Shown: one piece after another, positions 31,010-45,754 of the stretch | Position numbering within the stretch: position 1 is the stretch's first letter | Layout: every line of letters starts with the position of its first letter | Assembly: GCF_002953195.1 (NCBI RefSeq) | Contig: NZ_CP026377.1 | Coordinates: forward strand, 4,463,606-4,527,605 | Length of the DNA stretch: 64,000 nucleotides | Direction: 5' to 3' | Source: Mixta gaviniae | GTDB lineage: Bacteria > Pseudomonadota > Gammaproteobacteria > Enterobacterales > Enterobacteriaceae | The notes under the pieces: model-generated | Told to the model about the DNA's origin: nothing | The model's database searches: none | The model's input: only the letters and a program-made list of their open reading frames with translations | Translations under genes and position numbers: made by a program

Positions 31010-31242
31010 GCCGTAAACTTTACCTGATTTTTTCTGACCGACAAAGAATTTTTTGTAGTTAATTTTCATAAAACCGCTGTTTTTTCTTAACAGCCGTCAC
31101 ATAAACAGCGCATGGCTGTAGCTTAATTACCAAAAAAATGTTTAAGCGTTACACCTCAGCGCGCGCCTGTTTCGTCAGAAAAATCAGAGGTTCCCGACCG
31201 CAGACACCGAAACGCTCCGTAGTCGGGTTCACCGTTGTAGTA

Positions 31243-34032
31243 TCAGTGCGCCTGATCCCAGTTGTCGCCAACGCCAACATCCACCCGCAGCGGCACATCC
31301 AGCTTCACGCTATTTTCCATCAGCTGACGGATTTTAGCGCTGGCAGATTCAATCTCCTCTTCGCGCACCTCAAACACCAGTTCATCGTGAACCTGCATGA
31401 TCATAGTGACCTGCGGCGCGTCCGGCTGACGCAGCCAGGCGTCAACGTCGATCATTGCCCGCTTGATAATATCCGCCGCGGTGCCCTGCATCGGCGCATT
31501 GATGGCCGCGCGCTCCGCCGCCTTACGGCGAATGGCGTTGGCGGATTTGATATCCGGCAGCCACAGGCGACGTCCGTCCAGCGTAGAGACGTAACCCTGT
31601 TCAGACGCTTTCTGGCGCGTGGTTTCCATATAGGTCAAGACGCCCGGATAACGTTCGAAATAGCGATCCATATAGAGTTTCGCTTCACCTGCGTTAATGT
31701 TCAGCTGACGCGACAGGCCAAACGCGCTCATACCGTAAATCAGACCGAAGTTGATCGCTTTCGCGCTGCGGCGCTGCTCGCTGGTGACCTTATCCACGCT
31801 GACGCCGAATACCTCCGCCGCCGTGGCGCGGTGGATATCCTGCCCTTCGGCAAAGGCAGCCAGCAAGCCTTTATCCTGTGACAGGTGCGCCATAATACGC
31901 AGCTCAATCTGCGAGTAGTCCGCCGCGACGATGCGGCAGCCCTGCGGCGCGATAAACGCCTGACGAATACGGCGACCTTCCTCGTTACGCACCGGGATGT
32001 TCTGTAGGTTAGGATCGGTCGACGAGAGGCGCCCGGTGGCGGTGACTGCCTGCTGATAAGAGGTATGCACCCGGCCAGTACGCGGATTGATCATCTGTGG
32101 CAGCTTATCGGTGTAGGTCGATTTCAGCTTCGATAAGCCACGATGCTCCAGAATCACCTTTGGCAGCGGATAGTCGAGCGCCAGCTCGGCCAGCACCTCT
32201 TCACTGGTGGAGGGCGCGCCGCCCGGCGTTTTTTTCGTGGGCTTGATCCCCTGTTTCTCAAACAGAATGGTTTGCAGCTGTTTCGTTGAGGAGAGGTTAA
32301 ACGGCTCGCCGGCCAGCTCGTGCGCCTTCTCTTCCAGCTCTTTCAGGCGAATAGTCAGCTCCTGAGAATGTTTCGCCAGGATATTCTGATCGATCAACAC
32401 GCCGTTGCGCTCGATACGTGAAATCACCGTCAGCAACGGCATTTCAATCTCTTCAAACACCGTTTTCGGCCCGGCCTCTTTCTCCAGCTCCGGCCACATT
32501 TTCAGATGCAGCTGCAGAGTGACATCGGCATCTTCCGCGGCATAGTGCGCCGCCTGCTCCAGCGCGATCTGGTTAAAGGTCAGCTGGTTTTTGCCTTTGC
32601 CGGCGATCTCGGTGAAGGTCACCGTTTTATGGTTCAGCCAACGCGACGCCAGGCTGTCCATATCATGCTTGCCCACCACGCTGTTCAGCATATAGGACTC
32701 CAGCATGGTGTCGAACTTGATGCCGCCCAGCTCGATATCGTAATTTTTCAGTACGCTGCGGTCGAACTTAAGGTTCTGCCCCACCTTCAGCCGCTGTTCA
32801 TCCTCCAGCAGCGGCTTGAGCCGCGCCAGCACCGTGTTGCGATCCAGCTGATCCGGGGCATCCAGATAGTCATGCGCGACCGGCAAATAGGCCGCCTCGC
32901 CAGGCGCGATGGCAAATGACAGGCCGATAATGTTTGCGGTAAGGGTATCCAGCGAATCGGTTTCCAGATCGAAAGCGAACAGCGCGCTCTGTTGCAGTTT
33001 TGTCAGCCAGCTGTCGAAGGTCTCTTCATCAAGGATGGTGACGTAGCCGTCGGAAGAGAGGACGCTGACGCTTTCCGGCTGCGGCGCAGGCTCTTCTTCC
33101 GCCAGCTTTTTCTGCGCACCGGCGTTATTCTTGCGCCCCTGCAGCCATTTACCCTCTTCTAGATCGGTCAGCCAGCGACGGAACTCATAATGACGGAACA
33201 GGCCGAGCAGCGTCTCAACATCCGGCTCGTTGACCGTCAGCTGCTCGCAGCCCACTTCCAGCTCTACATCGGTTTTGATCGTGGCCAACTGATAAGAGAG
33301 CAGCGCCACCTCTTTATTCTGCTCCAGCTTCGCCGCCATGGTTTTTGCGCCGCGGAAGCTGAGATCGGCGATCTTATCCAGATTGTCGTAGAGGGTGGTG
33401 ATGCCGCCCAGCCCCTGCAGCAGCGCCTGCGCGGTTTTCTCGCCCACACCCGGCACGCCGGGGATGTTATCGGAGGCGTCGCCCATCAACGCGAGGAAAT
33501 CGATAATCAGCTCAGGCGGGATGCCATATTTTTCCTTCACCTCATCCGGGCCAAGGATGGCGTTGTTCATGGTGTTGATCAGCGTGATATTGGGCGTGAC
33601 CAGCTGGGCCATATCTTTGTCGCCGGTGCTGATCAGCACTGAACGCCCCTGTTGTTCCGCCTGCAGCGCCAGCGTGCCGATGACGTCGTCCGCTTCAACG
33701 CCGGAGACCGCCAGCAATGGCAGACCCATGGCGCGCACCATATTGTGCAACGGCTCAATCTGCGCCCGCAGGTCATCCGGCATCGGCGGACGGTGCGATT
33801 TGTAATGCTCAAACAGTTCGTCACGGAACGTTTTGCCCTTTGCATCAAACACTACGGCGACATGGCTGGGCTTGTACTGCAGCAGCAGGCTGCGCAGCAT
33901 ATTAAGGACGCCGTACATCGCGCCGGTCGGCTCGCCGACGCTGTTGGTCAGCGGCGGAAAAGCGTGATAGGCGCGATACAGGTAGGAAGATCCATCTACC
34001 AGAATCAAAGGGTTCTCTGCGATTTGGGCCAT
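31243..34032 (-). CDS. polA: DNA polymerase I
   Basis: PolA removes RNA primers and fills gaps in replication and repair. The ATG at 34032 gives [14 protein letters not shown], as in E. coli; an upstream in-frame start at 34080 adds unrelated residues. The 929 residues hold the 5'-3' exonuclease (about 1-320, with the [11 protein letters not shown] and [12 protein letters not shown] motifs), the proofreading domain with [10 protein letters not shown], and the polymerase domain with DYSQIELR (motif A), [10 protein letters not shown] (motif B) and VHDELVFEV (motif C). A consensus DnaA box lies about 130 bases upstream. Confidence 0.98.
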   Translation of the reverse strand: MAQIAENPLILVDGSSYLYRAYHAFPPLTNSVGEPTGAMYGVLNMLRSLLLQYKPSHVAVVFDAKGKTFRDELFEHYKSHRPPMPDDLRAQIEPLHNMVRAMGLPLLAVSGVEADDVIGTLALQAEQQGRSVLISTGDKDMAQLVTPNITLINTMNNAILGPDEVKEKYGIPPELIIDFLALMGDASDNIPGVPGVGEKTAQALLQGLGGITTLYDNLDKIADLSFRGAKTMAAKLEQNKEVALLSYQLATIKTDVELEVGCEQLTVNEPDVETLLGLFRHYEFRRWLTDLEEGKWLQGRKNNAGAQKKLAEEEPAPQPESVSVLSSDGYVTILDEETFDSWLTKLQQSALFAFDLETDSLDTLTANIIGLSFAIAPGEAAYLPVAHDYLDAPDQLDRNTVLARLKPLLEDEQRLKVGQNLKFDRSVLKNYDIELGGIKFDTMLESYMLNSVVGKHDMDSLASRWLNHKTVTFTEIAGKGKNQLTFNQIALEQAAHYAAEDADVTLQLHLKMWPELEKEAGPKTVFEEIEMPLLTVISRIERNGVLIDQNILAKHSQELTIRLKELEEKAHELAGEPFNLSSTKQLQTILFEKQGIKPTKKTPGGAPSTSEEVLAELALDYPLPKVILEHRGLSKLKSTYTDKLPQMINPRTGRVHTSYQQAVTATGRLSSTDPNLQNIPVRNEEGRRIRQAFIAPQGCRIVAADYSQIELRIMAHLSQDKGLLAAFAEGQDIHRATAAEVFGVSVDKVTSEQRRSAKAINFGLIYGMSAFGLSRQLNINAGEAKLYMDRYFERYPGVLTYMETTRQKASEQGYVSTLDGRRLWLPDIKSANAIRRKAAERAAINAPMQGTAADIIKRAMIDVDAWLRQPDAPQVTMIMQVHDELVFEVREEEIESASAKIRQLMENSVKLDVPLRVDVGVGDNWDQAH

Positions 34033-34162
34033 AGTTTTCACGTTCCAGGATGATCGTTGGTATGGGCATAAGGATGCCACATCACACGGACAAAAATGAA
34101 ATAACCTGGACGGAAGTTTAGCGACAGCGTGAAGAAATTGCGCAGGGCCAGTCCATATCTCC

Positions 34163-34171
34163 TGTGGATAA
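34163..34171 (-). promoter_or_regulatory. Consensus DnaA box upstream of polA
   Basis: TGTGGATAA is the exact complement of the DnaA box TTATCCACA, 131 bases before the polA start. DnaA has been reported to stimulate polA expression in E. coli, so a regulatory role is plausible. Confidence 0.7.
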
Positions 34172-34422
34172 CTTTGTGCGCAAAAATACTAACGTATTGT
34201 TATTTACGTAAATATACAAAGCAAAGCGGAAATAAAGTTTATAAAATCAAAAGGTTGGATCCAGAAAAAGATCCATATAGGGAAAATAGCGGAACAGATC
34301 AAATGTGGATATAAATATGGACGATCCTTTTTCCCGGCGATCCCTTAGCGGAAAGCCTTAAGCGATCGCCTGGCTGGTGATGCTTTTTTCAACAAAGCTG
34401 CGGGAAAGTATACTGCAGGAAT

Positions 34423-34452
34423 AAAAAAACGCCGGGGTCGCCGGCGTCTTTT
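34423..34452 (-). terminator. Rho-independent terminator after dsbA (bidirectional)
   Basis: CGCCGG, a CGACC loop and CCGGCG form a stem with T7 on the minus strand and T6 on the plus strand. Confidence 0.92.
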
Positions 34453-34463
34453 TTAGACCGTTT

Positions 34464-35093
34464 TTACTTTTTGTCGACGAGGAATTTGACCACGTTGGCA
34501 TATTGCTGAACGAAATTATCCATAGAGCTGGTATCAAGACCGCCGTTATTCACCATATATTTACCGTTGATAAACATGGCCGGCACGCCGCGCAGATCGA
34601 CATCCGCCGCCGCTTTTTGCTGCTGGGCGACCAGCGCTTTAACAGCGAAGCTGTTCCATGCAGCATCATAATCTTCAGGCTTAATGTTCGCCGCTTTAAC
34701 AAAGGCGTCTTTCAGGCTGGCCGGATCGTTGATGGTCTGGGTTTTCTGGATCCCGTCAAAAATCGGACCCGTCACCTGATCTTCCACGCCCAGCGCCAGG
34801 GCAACCGCCCAGGCATGCGTGACGATCGGACCCAAATCGCCGCCAAGGAAATCAACGTGATATTTCGTCACTTTCACCCCTTCCGGGAGCGTTTTCTTTA
34901 CTGCGTCGCCAACGTGATATACCCGCTCAAACTGGTAGCAGTGCGGGCAGAAAAAGGAGAAGAACTCCATTACCTGCGGCTCGCCCGCGACCGGCTTATC
35001 CAGCGTGACATACTGCTGACCATCGGTAAACTGCGCCGCTGAGGCGCTAAACGCCAGCACAAGGCCAACCAGCGCAAGCCATAATTTTTTCAT
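34464..35093 (-). CDS. dsbA: Periplasmic thiol:disulfide oxidase DsbA
   Basis: DsbA introduces disulfides into secreted proteins and is reoxidised by DsbB. The 209 residues begin with the signal peptide [19 protein letters not shown], cleaved before AQF. The active site CPHC is at Cys49-Cys52 of the precursor, and the cis-proline loop GVPAMFING is near residue 170. The gene follows srkA by 25 bases; in E. coli the pair is co-transcribed from a CpxR-controlled promoter ahead of srkA, and dsbA also has its own promoter. The pair also closes with a strong terminator here. Confidence 0.97.
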   Translation of the reverse strand: MKKLWLALVGLVLAFSASAAQFTDGQQYVTLDKPVAGEPQVMEFFSFFCPHCYQFERVYHVGDAVKKTLPEGVKVTKYHVDFLGGDLGPIVTHAWAVALALGVEDQVTGPIFDGIQKTQTINDPASLKDAFVKAANIKPEDYDAAWNSFAVKALVAQQQKAAADVDLRGVPAMFINGKYMVNNGGLDTSSMDNFVQQYANVVKFLVDKK

Positions 35094-35118
35094 TTAAGAC
35101 TTTCTCCTTAATCAAACA

Positions 35119-36105
35119 TCAGTATTCAGGCATTAACCGCAACGGCGGCTGCTGTAATACGCTATTTTGCTCTTTGAAAGAGGCAATTTGTCTGCGCCAG
35201 AAATCCTCTTCCGTCATCCACGGAAAGCTACGCGGAAACGCAGGATCTTGCCAGCGGCGAACAATCCACGCCAGATAATAAACCATGCGCATAGCGCGTA
35301 AAGGTTCAATCAGTGACAATTCATGAATATCAAAGTCCCTGAATTCGCTGTACGCCTCTAGCAGAATATCCCACTGGATACGCTGCTGCTGACGGTCGCC
35401 ATTCACCAGCATCCAGAGATCCTGAACCGCCGGCCCGGTGCGCGCGTCGTCAAGATCGACAAACAGCGGGCCATCGCGCCACAGTATATTGCCCGGATGA
35501 CAGTCGCCGTGCAGACGTAACGGCGTCCAGCGAGTATGCCAGCAATCTTGTAAAGTTGTGCTTAGCTGAGCGATAGCGTCGTTTAACGGCGCTTTTAATG
35601 ATGACGGCACCAGGCTGCACTGGCGCAACACCTGCGCAGGCTCATCAATATACTCTTCCAGGCCGATAACAGGGCGAGTGGCAAAAGGCTGCCGTTCGCC
35701 GCACTGGTGGATGCGGGCGATGAAACGTCCCACCCCTTCCAGCTGATCTTCGTTATCGGTTTCATACTGGCGGCCGCCAAGGCTGGGAAATATCGCAAAC
35801 CAAAAACCATCATGCTGATGCAGTGTTTTGCCGTTCAGCCGCAGCGGCGGCGCCAGTGGCACCTCATCCTGCTGCAGCTCCAGCGCAAACTGATGTTCTT
35901 CTTCGATCTGTTCCCGGCTCCAGCGCTGGGGACGATAGAATTTCACCACGTAGCGACGCCTTTCCTCATCCGAGAACTGGTAGACGCGATTTTCGTAACT
36001 GTTGAGCGCGGTCAGGCCGGAATCGACGCGCAGGCCGGTATCCCAGAGCGCATCAATGATGGTGTCGGGGTTAAGGGTTTGAAAATGAAAGGCGGTGTTT
36101 TCCAT
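35119..36105 (-). CDS. srkA: Stress response Ser/Thr kinase SrkA (YihE/RdoA)
   Basis: SrkA is a cytoplasmic protein kinase of the APH fold that protects cells from the MazF-type death pathway and belongs to the Cpx regulon. The ATG at 36105 (MENTAFHFQTL) gives 328 residues as in E. coli; a longer frame from 36147 is not supported. The catalytic loop is LHGDCHPGNILW (HxDxxxxN) and the metal motif is FVDLDDARTGP. It is followed by dsbA. Confidence 0.94.
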   Translation of the reverse strand: MENTAFHFQTLNPDTIIDALWDTGLRVDSGLTALNSYENRVYQFSDEERRRYVVKFYRPQRWSREQIEEEHQFALELQQDEVPLAPPLRLNGKTLHQHDGFWFAIFPSLGGRQYETDNEDQLEGVGRFIARIHQCGERQPFATRPVIGLEEYIDEPAQVLRQCSLVPSSLKAPLNDAIAQLSTTLQDCWHTRWTPLRLHGDCHPGNILWRDGPLFVDLDDARTGPAVQDLWMLVNGDRQQQRIQWDILLEAYSEFRDFDIHELSLIEPLRAMRMVYYLAWIVRRWQDPAFPRSFPWMTEEDFWRRQIASFKEQNSVLQQPPLRLMPEY

Positions 36106-36179
36106 CGTGCATCTCTGCTCAGTGTCAGAAGCGGGTAAGAATAACACCGATCGGTCAGCACGACAGAAGGCTGGCGTGA

Positions 36180-36449
36180 TTAATCTTTAATTATGCCGCG
36201 TGCGCGTAGCAGCGCAGTTTTAAAATCATCCTCATAATCTTTTTTAAGGCCGGGGATAGCGTCCGTTTTATCGGCGCCGCGCATTTTCAGGTGATAGATC
36301 AGGATATCGTCGGTTAAGGTGTGCAGCGGGCCGTCAAAACCTGACTCTTCCGCCAGTTTTTGCAAGAATTGCAGCAGGTTGAGATCCGGCTCGGTTTGCC
36401 AGGCGGGCTGCAGCAGCTCCAGCAGTTCATTCAGTCGATGGTATTTCAT
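36180..36449 (-). CDS. yihD: YihD, DUF1040 protein
   Basis: The 89-residue acidic cytoplasmic protein (E. coli 89) begins [17 protein letters not shown] and contains [19 protein letters not shown], the conserved core. It has no membrane segment or known catalytic motif and its function is unknown. It lies between srkA and the divergent mobA, its usual place. Confidence 0.93.
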   Translation of the reverse strand: MKYHRLNELLELLQPAWQTEPDLNLLQFLQKLAEESGFDGPLHTLTDDILIYHLKMRGADKTDAIPGLKKDYEDDFKTALLRARGIIKD

Positions 36450-36501
36450 AATGTTGTCCGCGATGATTGACTGAATGCTACGTTAGCAGGGTTATTCCCA
36501 C

Positions 36502-37110
36502 ATGAAAAGAGAGGTCTTAAAGGTGAACGATCGGCGGGAAAAGATATCCGGCGTGATTCTGGCCGGCGGGCGCAGTAGCCGTATGGGCGGAGAGGATAAG
36601 GCGCAGTTGATGCTGCACGGTCAGCCGCTGTGGCAGCATGTCTGGCAGCGGCTGGCGCCGCAGGTGGATGATGTCAGCATTAGCGCGAACCGCCATCTGG
36701 ATCGTTATCAGCAGGCGCAGCTGCGCGTGATTACCGATACCCTGCCCGATTTCCCCGGCCCGCTGGCTGGCATGCTCAGCGCCCTGCAGCAGATTGAAAG
36801 CCCCTGGATCGCCTTCTCCGCCTGCGATACGCCTTTTATTCCCGCCGACTATGTTTCACGTCTCTGGCAGAACAAAAAGCAGGCACCGGCCGTATGGGTA
36901 CGTTCCTGCCAACGCGATCATCCCGCGCTGGCGCTGGTTAGCCGCAGTATTTTGCCCGCGCTCGTCCGCTACCTGGAGAGCGGCGAACGCAGAGTGATGC
37001 ATTTCCTGCAAAGCGCCGGTGGAGAGGCGGTAGCGTTTAACGATGACGAGCGCGCCTTCGTGAATATCAACACACCTGATGAGCTACGGCATTATGAGGA
37101 GAAGCGTTGA
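36502..37110 (+). CDS. mobA: Molybdenum cofactor guanylyltransferase MobA
   Basis: MobA joins GMP to molybdopterin to make the MGD cofactor of DMSO reductase-family enzymes. The nucleotide-binding signature is LAGGRSSRMGGEDKAQL and the metal-binding region is ACDTPFIP; NINTPDEL is near the C-terminus. The frame from the ATG at 36502 codes for 202 residues. A GTG at 36523 has a better ribosome-binding site (GAGAGG) and would give 195, closer to E. coli (194), so the true start may be there. Its stop overlaps the mobB start. Confidence 0.95.
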   Translation: MKREVLKVNDRREKISGVILAGGRSSRMGGEDKAQLMLHGQPLWQHVWQRLAPQVDDVSISANRHLDRYQQAQLRVITDTLPDFPGPLAGMLSALQQIESPWIAFSACDTPFIPADYVSRLWQNKKQAPAVWVRSCQRDHPALALVSRSILPALVRYLESGERRVMHFLQSAGGEAVAFNDDERAFVNINTPDELRHYEEKR

Positions 37111-37618
37111 TGTTGCCGATACTGGGAATTGCCGCCTGGAGCGGAACCGGCAAAACTACGCTGCTTAAGCAGCTTATCCCGCTGTTGAAACAGCGAGGGA
37201 TCCGCCCCGGCCTGATAAAGCATACGCACCACAATATGGATATTGATAAGCCAGGCAAGGATAGCTATGAGCTGCGTAAAGCAGGAGCCAATCAGGTGCT
37301 GGTCGCCAGCCAGCAGCGCTGGGCGCTGATGACGGAAACACCTGACAACGATAGGACAGATTTCGCCTTTCTCGTCAGCCGGATGGATGCCAGTACGCTG
37401 GATATGATTCTTGTGGAGGGTTTTAAGGATGAACCGATACCGCGCATTGTGTTATGGCGCGATCGGGATGATGCCGAATGGGAGACGCTCATGGATGAGA
37501 GAGTGATCGCAATCGCCAGCGATCGTGCGCTTAAGGCCCCGTTCCGCTGCTGGATCTGAATGATGCGCCGCAAATTGCCGCTTTTATTCAGGCGTGGCTG
37601 AGATCTGCGACGATCTAG
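37110..37618 (+). pseudogene. mobB: mobB, MGD-biosynthesis adapter GTPase, frameshifted near the 3' end
   Basis: The start ATG (37110) overlaps the mobA stop. The P-loop AAWSGTGKTTLL, KHTHHNMDIDKPGKDSYELRK and ILVEGFKDEP are as in E. coli MobB. In the given sequence the frame ends early at 37557-37559 (RCWI stop). Adding one base to the CCCC at 37537-37540 restores the family C-terminus, VPLLDLNDAPQIAAFIQAWL, ending at a TAG at 37618. So a single C is missing, by mutation or sequence error. MobB is dispensable and only enhances MobA. The truncated form would lose about 20 residues. Confidence 0.85.
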
Positions 37619-37660
37619 TCCACTCGCCAGAACCAATAGAACAGGGTTAATGCGGTGAAA

Positions 37661-37699
37661 TGGTGTGAAAAGTGCCGCTCCTGGGTGGTTTTCACACCA
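37661..37699. repeat. 11-base inverted repeat between mobB and the 5S rRNA terminator
   Basis: TGGTGTGAAAA (37661-37671) and TTTTCACACCA (37689-37699) are perfect complements around a 17-base spacer. It has no U tail. It could be an mRNA 3' stem of mobB or a binding site. Confidence 0.6.
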
Positions 37700-37760
37700 G
37701 TCAGGCGGACTGTTGGTCAGGCGGTTTCCGGCAAAGGGGTTTTTCTCAACATGCAGATAC

Positions 37761-37787
37761 GAAAAAGCCTCAGCTTTCGCTGAGGCT
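37761..37787 (-). terminator. rRNA operon terminator
   Basis: AGCCTCAGC, a GAAA loop and GCTGAGGCT followed by TTTTTCG on the minus strand, 15 bases after 5S rRNA. It resembles the rrn T1 terminator. Confidence 0.93.
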
Positions 37788-37801
37788 CCGTCGTTGATTT
37801 G

Positions 37802-37921
37802 ATGCCTGGCAGTTCCCTACTCTCGCATGGGGAGGCCCCACACTACCATCGGCGCTGCGGCGTTTCACTTCTGAGTTCGGCATGGGGTCAGGTGGGACCA
37901 CCGCGCTCTCGCCGCCAGGCA
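37802..37921 (-). rRNA. rrf: 5S ribosomal RNA
   Basis: The minus strand starts TGCCTGGCGGCGAGAGCG and ends with CTGCCAGGCAT, 120 bases, with paired ends as in E. coli 5S. It contains the conserved CCCATGCCGAACTCAGAAGT segment. Confidence 0.98.
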
Positions 37922-38021
37922 AATTCTGTTTCGCATGCCGCCCCGGGGGCCACACGCGCTAATCCGGTGAACAAGGCTGAAAATCGCGTCTCTCTTTTTC
38001 CTAAAACGCCTGTGGCGTTGT

Positions 38022-40927
<2,906 letters not shown>

Positions 40928-41037
40928 TCACAACCCACAGGCGTCTTGCGACACCGTGTCGGTGTGAAAAATTGAGAGACTCTGAACAGTTCTTTATGCA
41001 AAGAAGCTGCTCTTTCAAATTTTCAGCTTGTTCCGGA

Positions 41038-41050
41038 TTGTTAAAGAGCA
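41038..41050 (-). promoter_or_regulatory. Spacer boxA antitermination element
   Basis: TGCTCTTTAACAA on the minus strand between tRNA-Glu and 23S matches the rrn boxA that binds NusB-S10. Confidence 0.85.
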
Positions 41051-41124
41051 ATATCGTAAAGCTGACTCGTGAGTCAGTTTTAGGATATGTTGGGTACGCG
41101 ACTTTCACTCACACTACCAGCAAG

Positions 41125-41200
41125 TGGCGTCCCCTAGGGGATTCGAACCCCTGTTACCGCCGTGAAAGGGCGGTGTCCTGGGCCTCTAGACGAAGGGGAC
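41125..41200 (-). tRNA. gltT: tRNA-Glu (anticodon TTC)
   Basis: The 76-base minus-strand sequence starts GTCCCCTTCGTCTAGAGG and ends GGGGACGCCA with encoded CCA. The anticodon loop is CTTTCAC, anticodon TTC. It is the only tRNA in the 16S-23S spacer, as in E. coli rrnB, rrnC, rrnE and rrnG. Confidence 0.98.
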
Positions 41201-41285
41201 ACTGAAGTCTGCTTCGCAAGACGCCTTGCTCATACTTTCTATCAGACAATCTGTGTGGACACTACACGGGAAGGTATCAGCATGG

Positions 41286-42827
<1,542 letters not shown>

Positions 42828-42947
42828 AAAAGTCTGATGCTCAAAGAAAAACGTCGTAATGAATTACGTGTTCACTCTTGAGACTTGATACTGCAATTAT
42901 TTTTGCGATATCCGTCCTGTGAGTGCCCACACAGATTGTCTGATAAA

Positions 42948-42960
42948 TTGTTAAAGAGCG
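42948..42960 (-). promoter_or_regulatory. Leader boxA of the rRNA operon
   Basis: CGCTCTTTAACAA on the minus strand, about 120 bases before mature 16S, matches the rrn leader antitermination boxA. Confidence 0.85.
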
Positions 42961-42999
42961 GTGCGACCGGCGCTTCGTGCCGTTGTCGCGAGGTGGCGT

Positions 43000-43150
43000 A
43001 TATTACGCTTTCCTCTTTCAGAGTCAACCCCTTTTTCAGAAGTTTTTCTCCGGCGATTCAGAACTGCTGAACCGCCTGACCAGGCCGACTAAGAAGTCGT
43101 TGTTCCGTGTCAGTGGAGGCGCATTATAGGGAGTTCTTGCGGGCTGACAA
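43000..43150 (-). promoter_or_regulatory. Tandem rRNA promoters P1 and P2
   Basis: P1 has TTGTCA (43145-43150), a 16-base spacer, TATAAT (43123-43128) and the GC-rich discriminator GCGCCTCC, which confers ppGpp/DksA control. A/T-rich sequence just upstream fits an UP element. P2 has TTGACT (43022-43027), a 16-base spacer and TAATAT (43000-43005). The spacing between them, about 120 bases, is as in E. coli rrn operons. Confidence 0.93.
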
Positions 43151-43351
43151 GTGCTAATTGCAAAAAAATGTCTGAGCGTTTCTTTTTTAGTCAACACCCT
43201 CTGAAAACCCGCTTTTCTGCGGCTTTATTCGCCTGTCCGGGACGTTTTTCCGCCCGCTTTTAGCAAAGTGGCCCGCTTTAGCTAATGCTATCCTCTATTT
43301 CTCTGCCAATTTTCTTATGGCTGCGGTAACAATAAAGAAGAAGGATGCTTA

Positions 43352-44755
43352 ATGATCAAATCTGCGCGCAGTATGGCCGGTCTGCCCTGGATTGCTGCGA
43401 TGGCTTTTTTTATGCAGTCGCTCGACGCGACGATATTGAACACCGCCCTTCCCGCTATCGCCGATAGCCTGCAGCGCTCTCCGCTGGCAATGCAGTCTGC
43501 GGTTATCAGTTATACCCTGACGGTGGCGATGCTGATTCCGGTCAGCGGCTGGCTGGCCGACCGCTACGGTACGCGCAAAATCTTTATCATCGCCGTTTCC
43601 CTCTTTACCTTAGGCTCATTAGCTTGCGCGCTCTCCGGCTCGCTAACGGTGCTGGTGATCTCACGTATTGTGCAGGGTATTGGCGGCGCGATGATGATGC
43701 CGGTCGCGCGTCTGGCGTTATTGCGCGCCTACCCGCGCAGCGAACTGCTGCCGGTATTAAACTTCGTAACGTTGCCGGGGCTGGTAGGGCCGGTGGTGGG
43801 TCCGATGCTGGGCGGCGTGCTGGTCACCTACGCCACGTGGCACTGGATATTCCTGATCAACATTCCCATCGGCATTCTCGGCATTGTCTATGCGCGCAAA
43901 TATATGCCGGACTTCACCACCCCGCGTCGCCGCTTCGATGTATTGGGCTTCATCCTTTTCGGGTTTGGCCTGGTGCTGCTCTCCAGCGGCATTGAGCTGT
44001 TCGGAGAACGAATCGTCTCCAGCGCGCTTGCCGCCGCAGTGCTGCTGGGCGGGGTTCTGCTACTGCTGCTTTATATTATGCATGCGCGCCGCCACCCCTC
44101 GCCGCTGATCGGCCTGCCGATGTTTAAAACGCGCACCTTCTCGATTGGCATTCTGGGGAATATCGCCTCACGGCTTGGCACCGGCTGCGTGCCTTTTCTG
44201 ATGCCGCTGATGCTGCAGGTCGGGTTTGGTTATTCGGCGATTATCGCCGGCTGCATGATGGCGCCGACCGCGATTGGCTCGATGCTGGCGAAGTCCACTG
44301 TCACCAGCGTGCTGCGCAGGCTGGGCTATCGCACCACGCTGGTCGCGATTACGGTGATTATCGGCATGTTCATCGCCAGCTTCTCTATGCAGTCGCCGGG
44401 CATGCCTATCGCCGTTCTGCTGCTGCCGCTGTTCTTGCTGGGCATGGCGATGTCAACGCAGTTTACCGCGATGAACACCATCACGCTGGCAGACCTGACC
44501 GATGAGAACGCCAGCGGCGGCAACAGTATGCTGGCAGTAACGCAGCAGCTATCGATTAGCTTTGGCGTGGCGGTCAGCGCCGCCGTGCTGCGCTTTTATG
44601 AAAACTTCGGCGGCACGACGGTAGAGCAGTTCCACGCCACCTTCCTGACGATGGGCATAGTGACCGTCCTGTCAGCGCTGGTCTTTATGCTGCTGAAGCC
44701 GGGCGACGGCCGTCATTTGATCAGCGACCGTGAAAAGCGGCGTAAAAAGGTTTAA
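43352..44755 (+). CDS. hsrA: MFS drug-resistance-type transporter HsrA
   Basis: The 467-residue DHA2-type permease (E. coli HsrA 475) has about 14 membrane spans. It starts with [13 protein letters not shown], the TM1 motif of this subfamily. [12 protein letters not shown] is the antiporter motif A in the 2-3 loop and [15 protein letters not shown] is motif C in TM5. Substrates are unknown; HsrA was named for an effect of its overexpression on homocysteine resistance/toxicity. It converges on rbsR with a four-base overlap, as in E. coli, but yieP, which lies between hsrA and rrnC there, is absent. Confidence 0.9.
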   Translation: MIKSARSMAGLPWIAAMAFFMQSLDATILNTALPAIADSLQRSPLAMQSAVISYTLTVAMLIPVSGWLADRYGTRKIFIIAVSLFTLGSLACALSGSLTVLVISRIVQGIGGAMMMPVARLALLRAYPRSELLPVLNFVTLPGLVGPVVGPMLGGVLVTYATWHWIFLINIPIGILGIVYARKYMPDFTTPRRRFDVLGFILFGFGLVLLSSGIELFGERIVSSALAAAVLLGGVLLLLLYIMHARRHPSPLIGLPMFKTRTFSIGILGNIASRLGTGCVPFLMPLMLQVGFGYSAIIAGCMMAPTAIGSMLAKSTVTSVLRRLGYRTTLVAITVIIGMFIASFSMQSPGMPIAVLLLPLFLLGMAMSTQFTAMNTITLADLTDENASGGNSMLAVTQQLSISFGVAVSAAVLRFYENFGGTTVEQFHATFLTMGIVTVLSALVFMLLKPGDGRHLISDREKRRKKV

Positions 44756-45749
44756 CGCCCCACGGAGTGTCGTTCGATCAGCTCCGGCGTCAGCACCAGC
44801 CTTTGCTGGCTGGCGCCGGGCGCTTTCAGGCGATGGATTAGGGTATCGATCGCCAGCTCGCCCAACTCATCCTTCGGCTGATGAATGGTGGTCAGCGGCG
44901 GCGTCATATAACGCGCCAGCTCAATATCGTCATAACCCATGATCGCCATATCCTGCGGAATGCGCAGTCCCGCCTGATAGAGCGCATGGTAGGCGCCCAC
45001 GGCCATCGCGTCATTACTGGTAAATACCGCCTGCGGCCGCGTTTTGCACGCCAGCAGCGCGTTCATACCGTTGTAGCCGCCCTGAAACTCAAAGTTGCCG
45101 TTGACGATATATTCCGGCGGCAACGCAAGCCCTGCCGCCGCCATCGCTTTTTTAAACCCTTCCAGCCGCAGACGCGCCGGCGTTTTGTCCAGCGGCCCGG
45201 CGATGCAGGCGATGCGCCGGTAGCCGCGATCGATAAGATAGCCGCCAGCCAGTTCGCCGCCCAGTAAAGAGTTATCCTGAATAATATCGCTGCCGCCCTC
45301 GAACGGCGCCCAGTCCATCATTACCGACGGAATACCGGGATAACGCGTCAGAATATCGGCGGAGGGCAAGTGGCTTTCGGTACACATGATCAGCAGGCCA
45401 TCCACGCGCTTTTGCAGTAGCGTTTCCAGACTACGGTTCATACGATCCTCATCGCCTTCGGTATTGCACAGTACCAGGCTGTAGCCGCGCTCATAGCAGC
45501 TGTTTTCCACGCCGCGCACCACTTCGGCGTAAAAGGGTTGCTGCTGGCGGTAAGCAGCATGCCAATAGTATGGGTCTGATTGATCTTCAGGCTGCGCGCC
45601 AGCGCGGAAGGGGCGTAGTTAAGTTCGCGGATCGCCGCTTCGATTTTCTCGCGTATCGCTTCGCTGACAAAACGGTTGTTGTTGATAACGTGCGAAACGG
45701 TCGAGGTTGAGACGCCCGCCAGGCGGGCGACATCTTTCATAGTGGCCAA
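44752..45749 (-). pseudogene. rbsR: rbsR, ribose operon repressor, frameshifted as written
   Basis: RbsR is the LacI-family repressor released by ribose. The TTG start at 45749 encodes [20 protein letters not shown], the helix-turn-helix. Translation then stays in family to [13 protein letters not shown] and changes to unrelated residues. The other reading frame takes up exactly there with [19 protein letters not shown] and continues to the C-terminus ([11 protein letters not shown]). One extra T in the run at 45531-45534 (AAAA on the plus strand) restores a full 330-residue-class protein. As given, only the DNA-binding domain and a stub of the ligand domain would be made. Confidence 0.88.
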
Positions 45750-45754
45750 TCCGC

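Larger units (their letters stand above)
34033..34463. other. polA-dsbA intergenic region
   Basis: About 430 bases without a convincing gene. It contains a DnaA box (listed separately), AT-rich sequence around 34190-34310 that should include the polA promoter, a second related word ATGTGGATATAA near 34300, and the dsbA terminator at its right end. A 61-codon open frame at 34129-34314 has no ribosome-binding site and was not accepted. Confidence 0.6.

Noticed and set aside
34129..34314. 61-codon frame between polA and dsbA
   Set aside because: No ribosome-binding site, Lys/Tyr-rich random-looking sequence, and it covers the presumed polA promoter and DnaA box.
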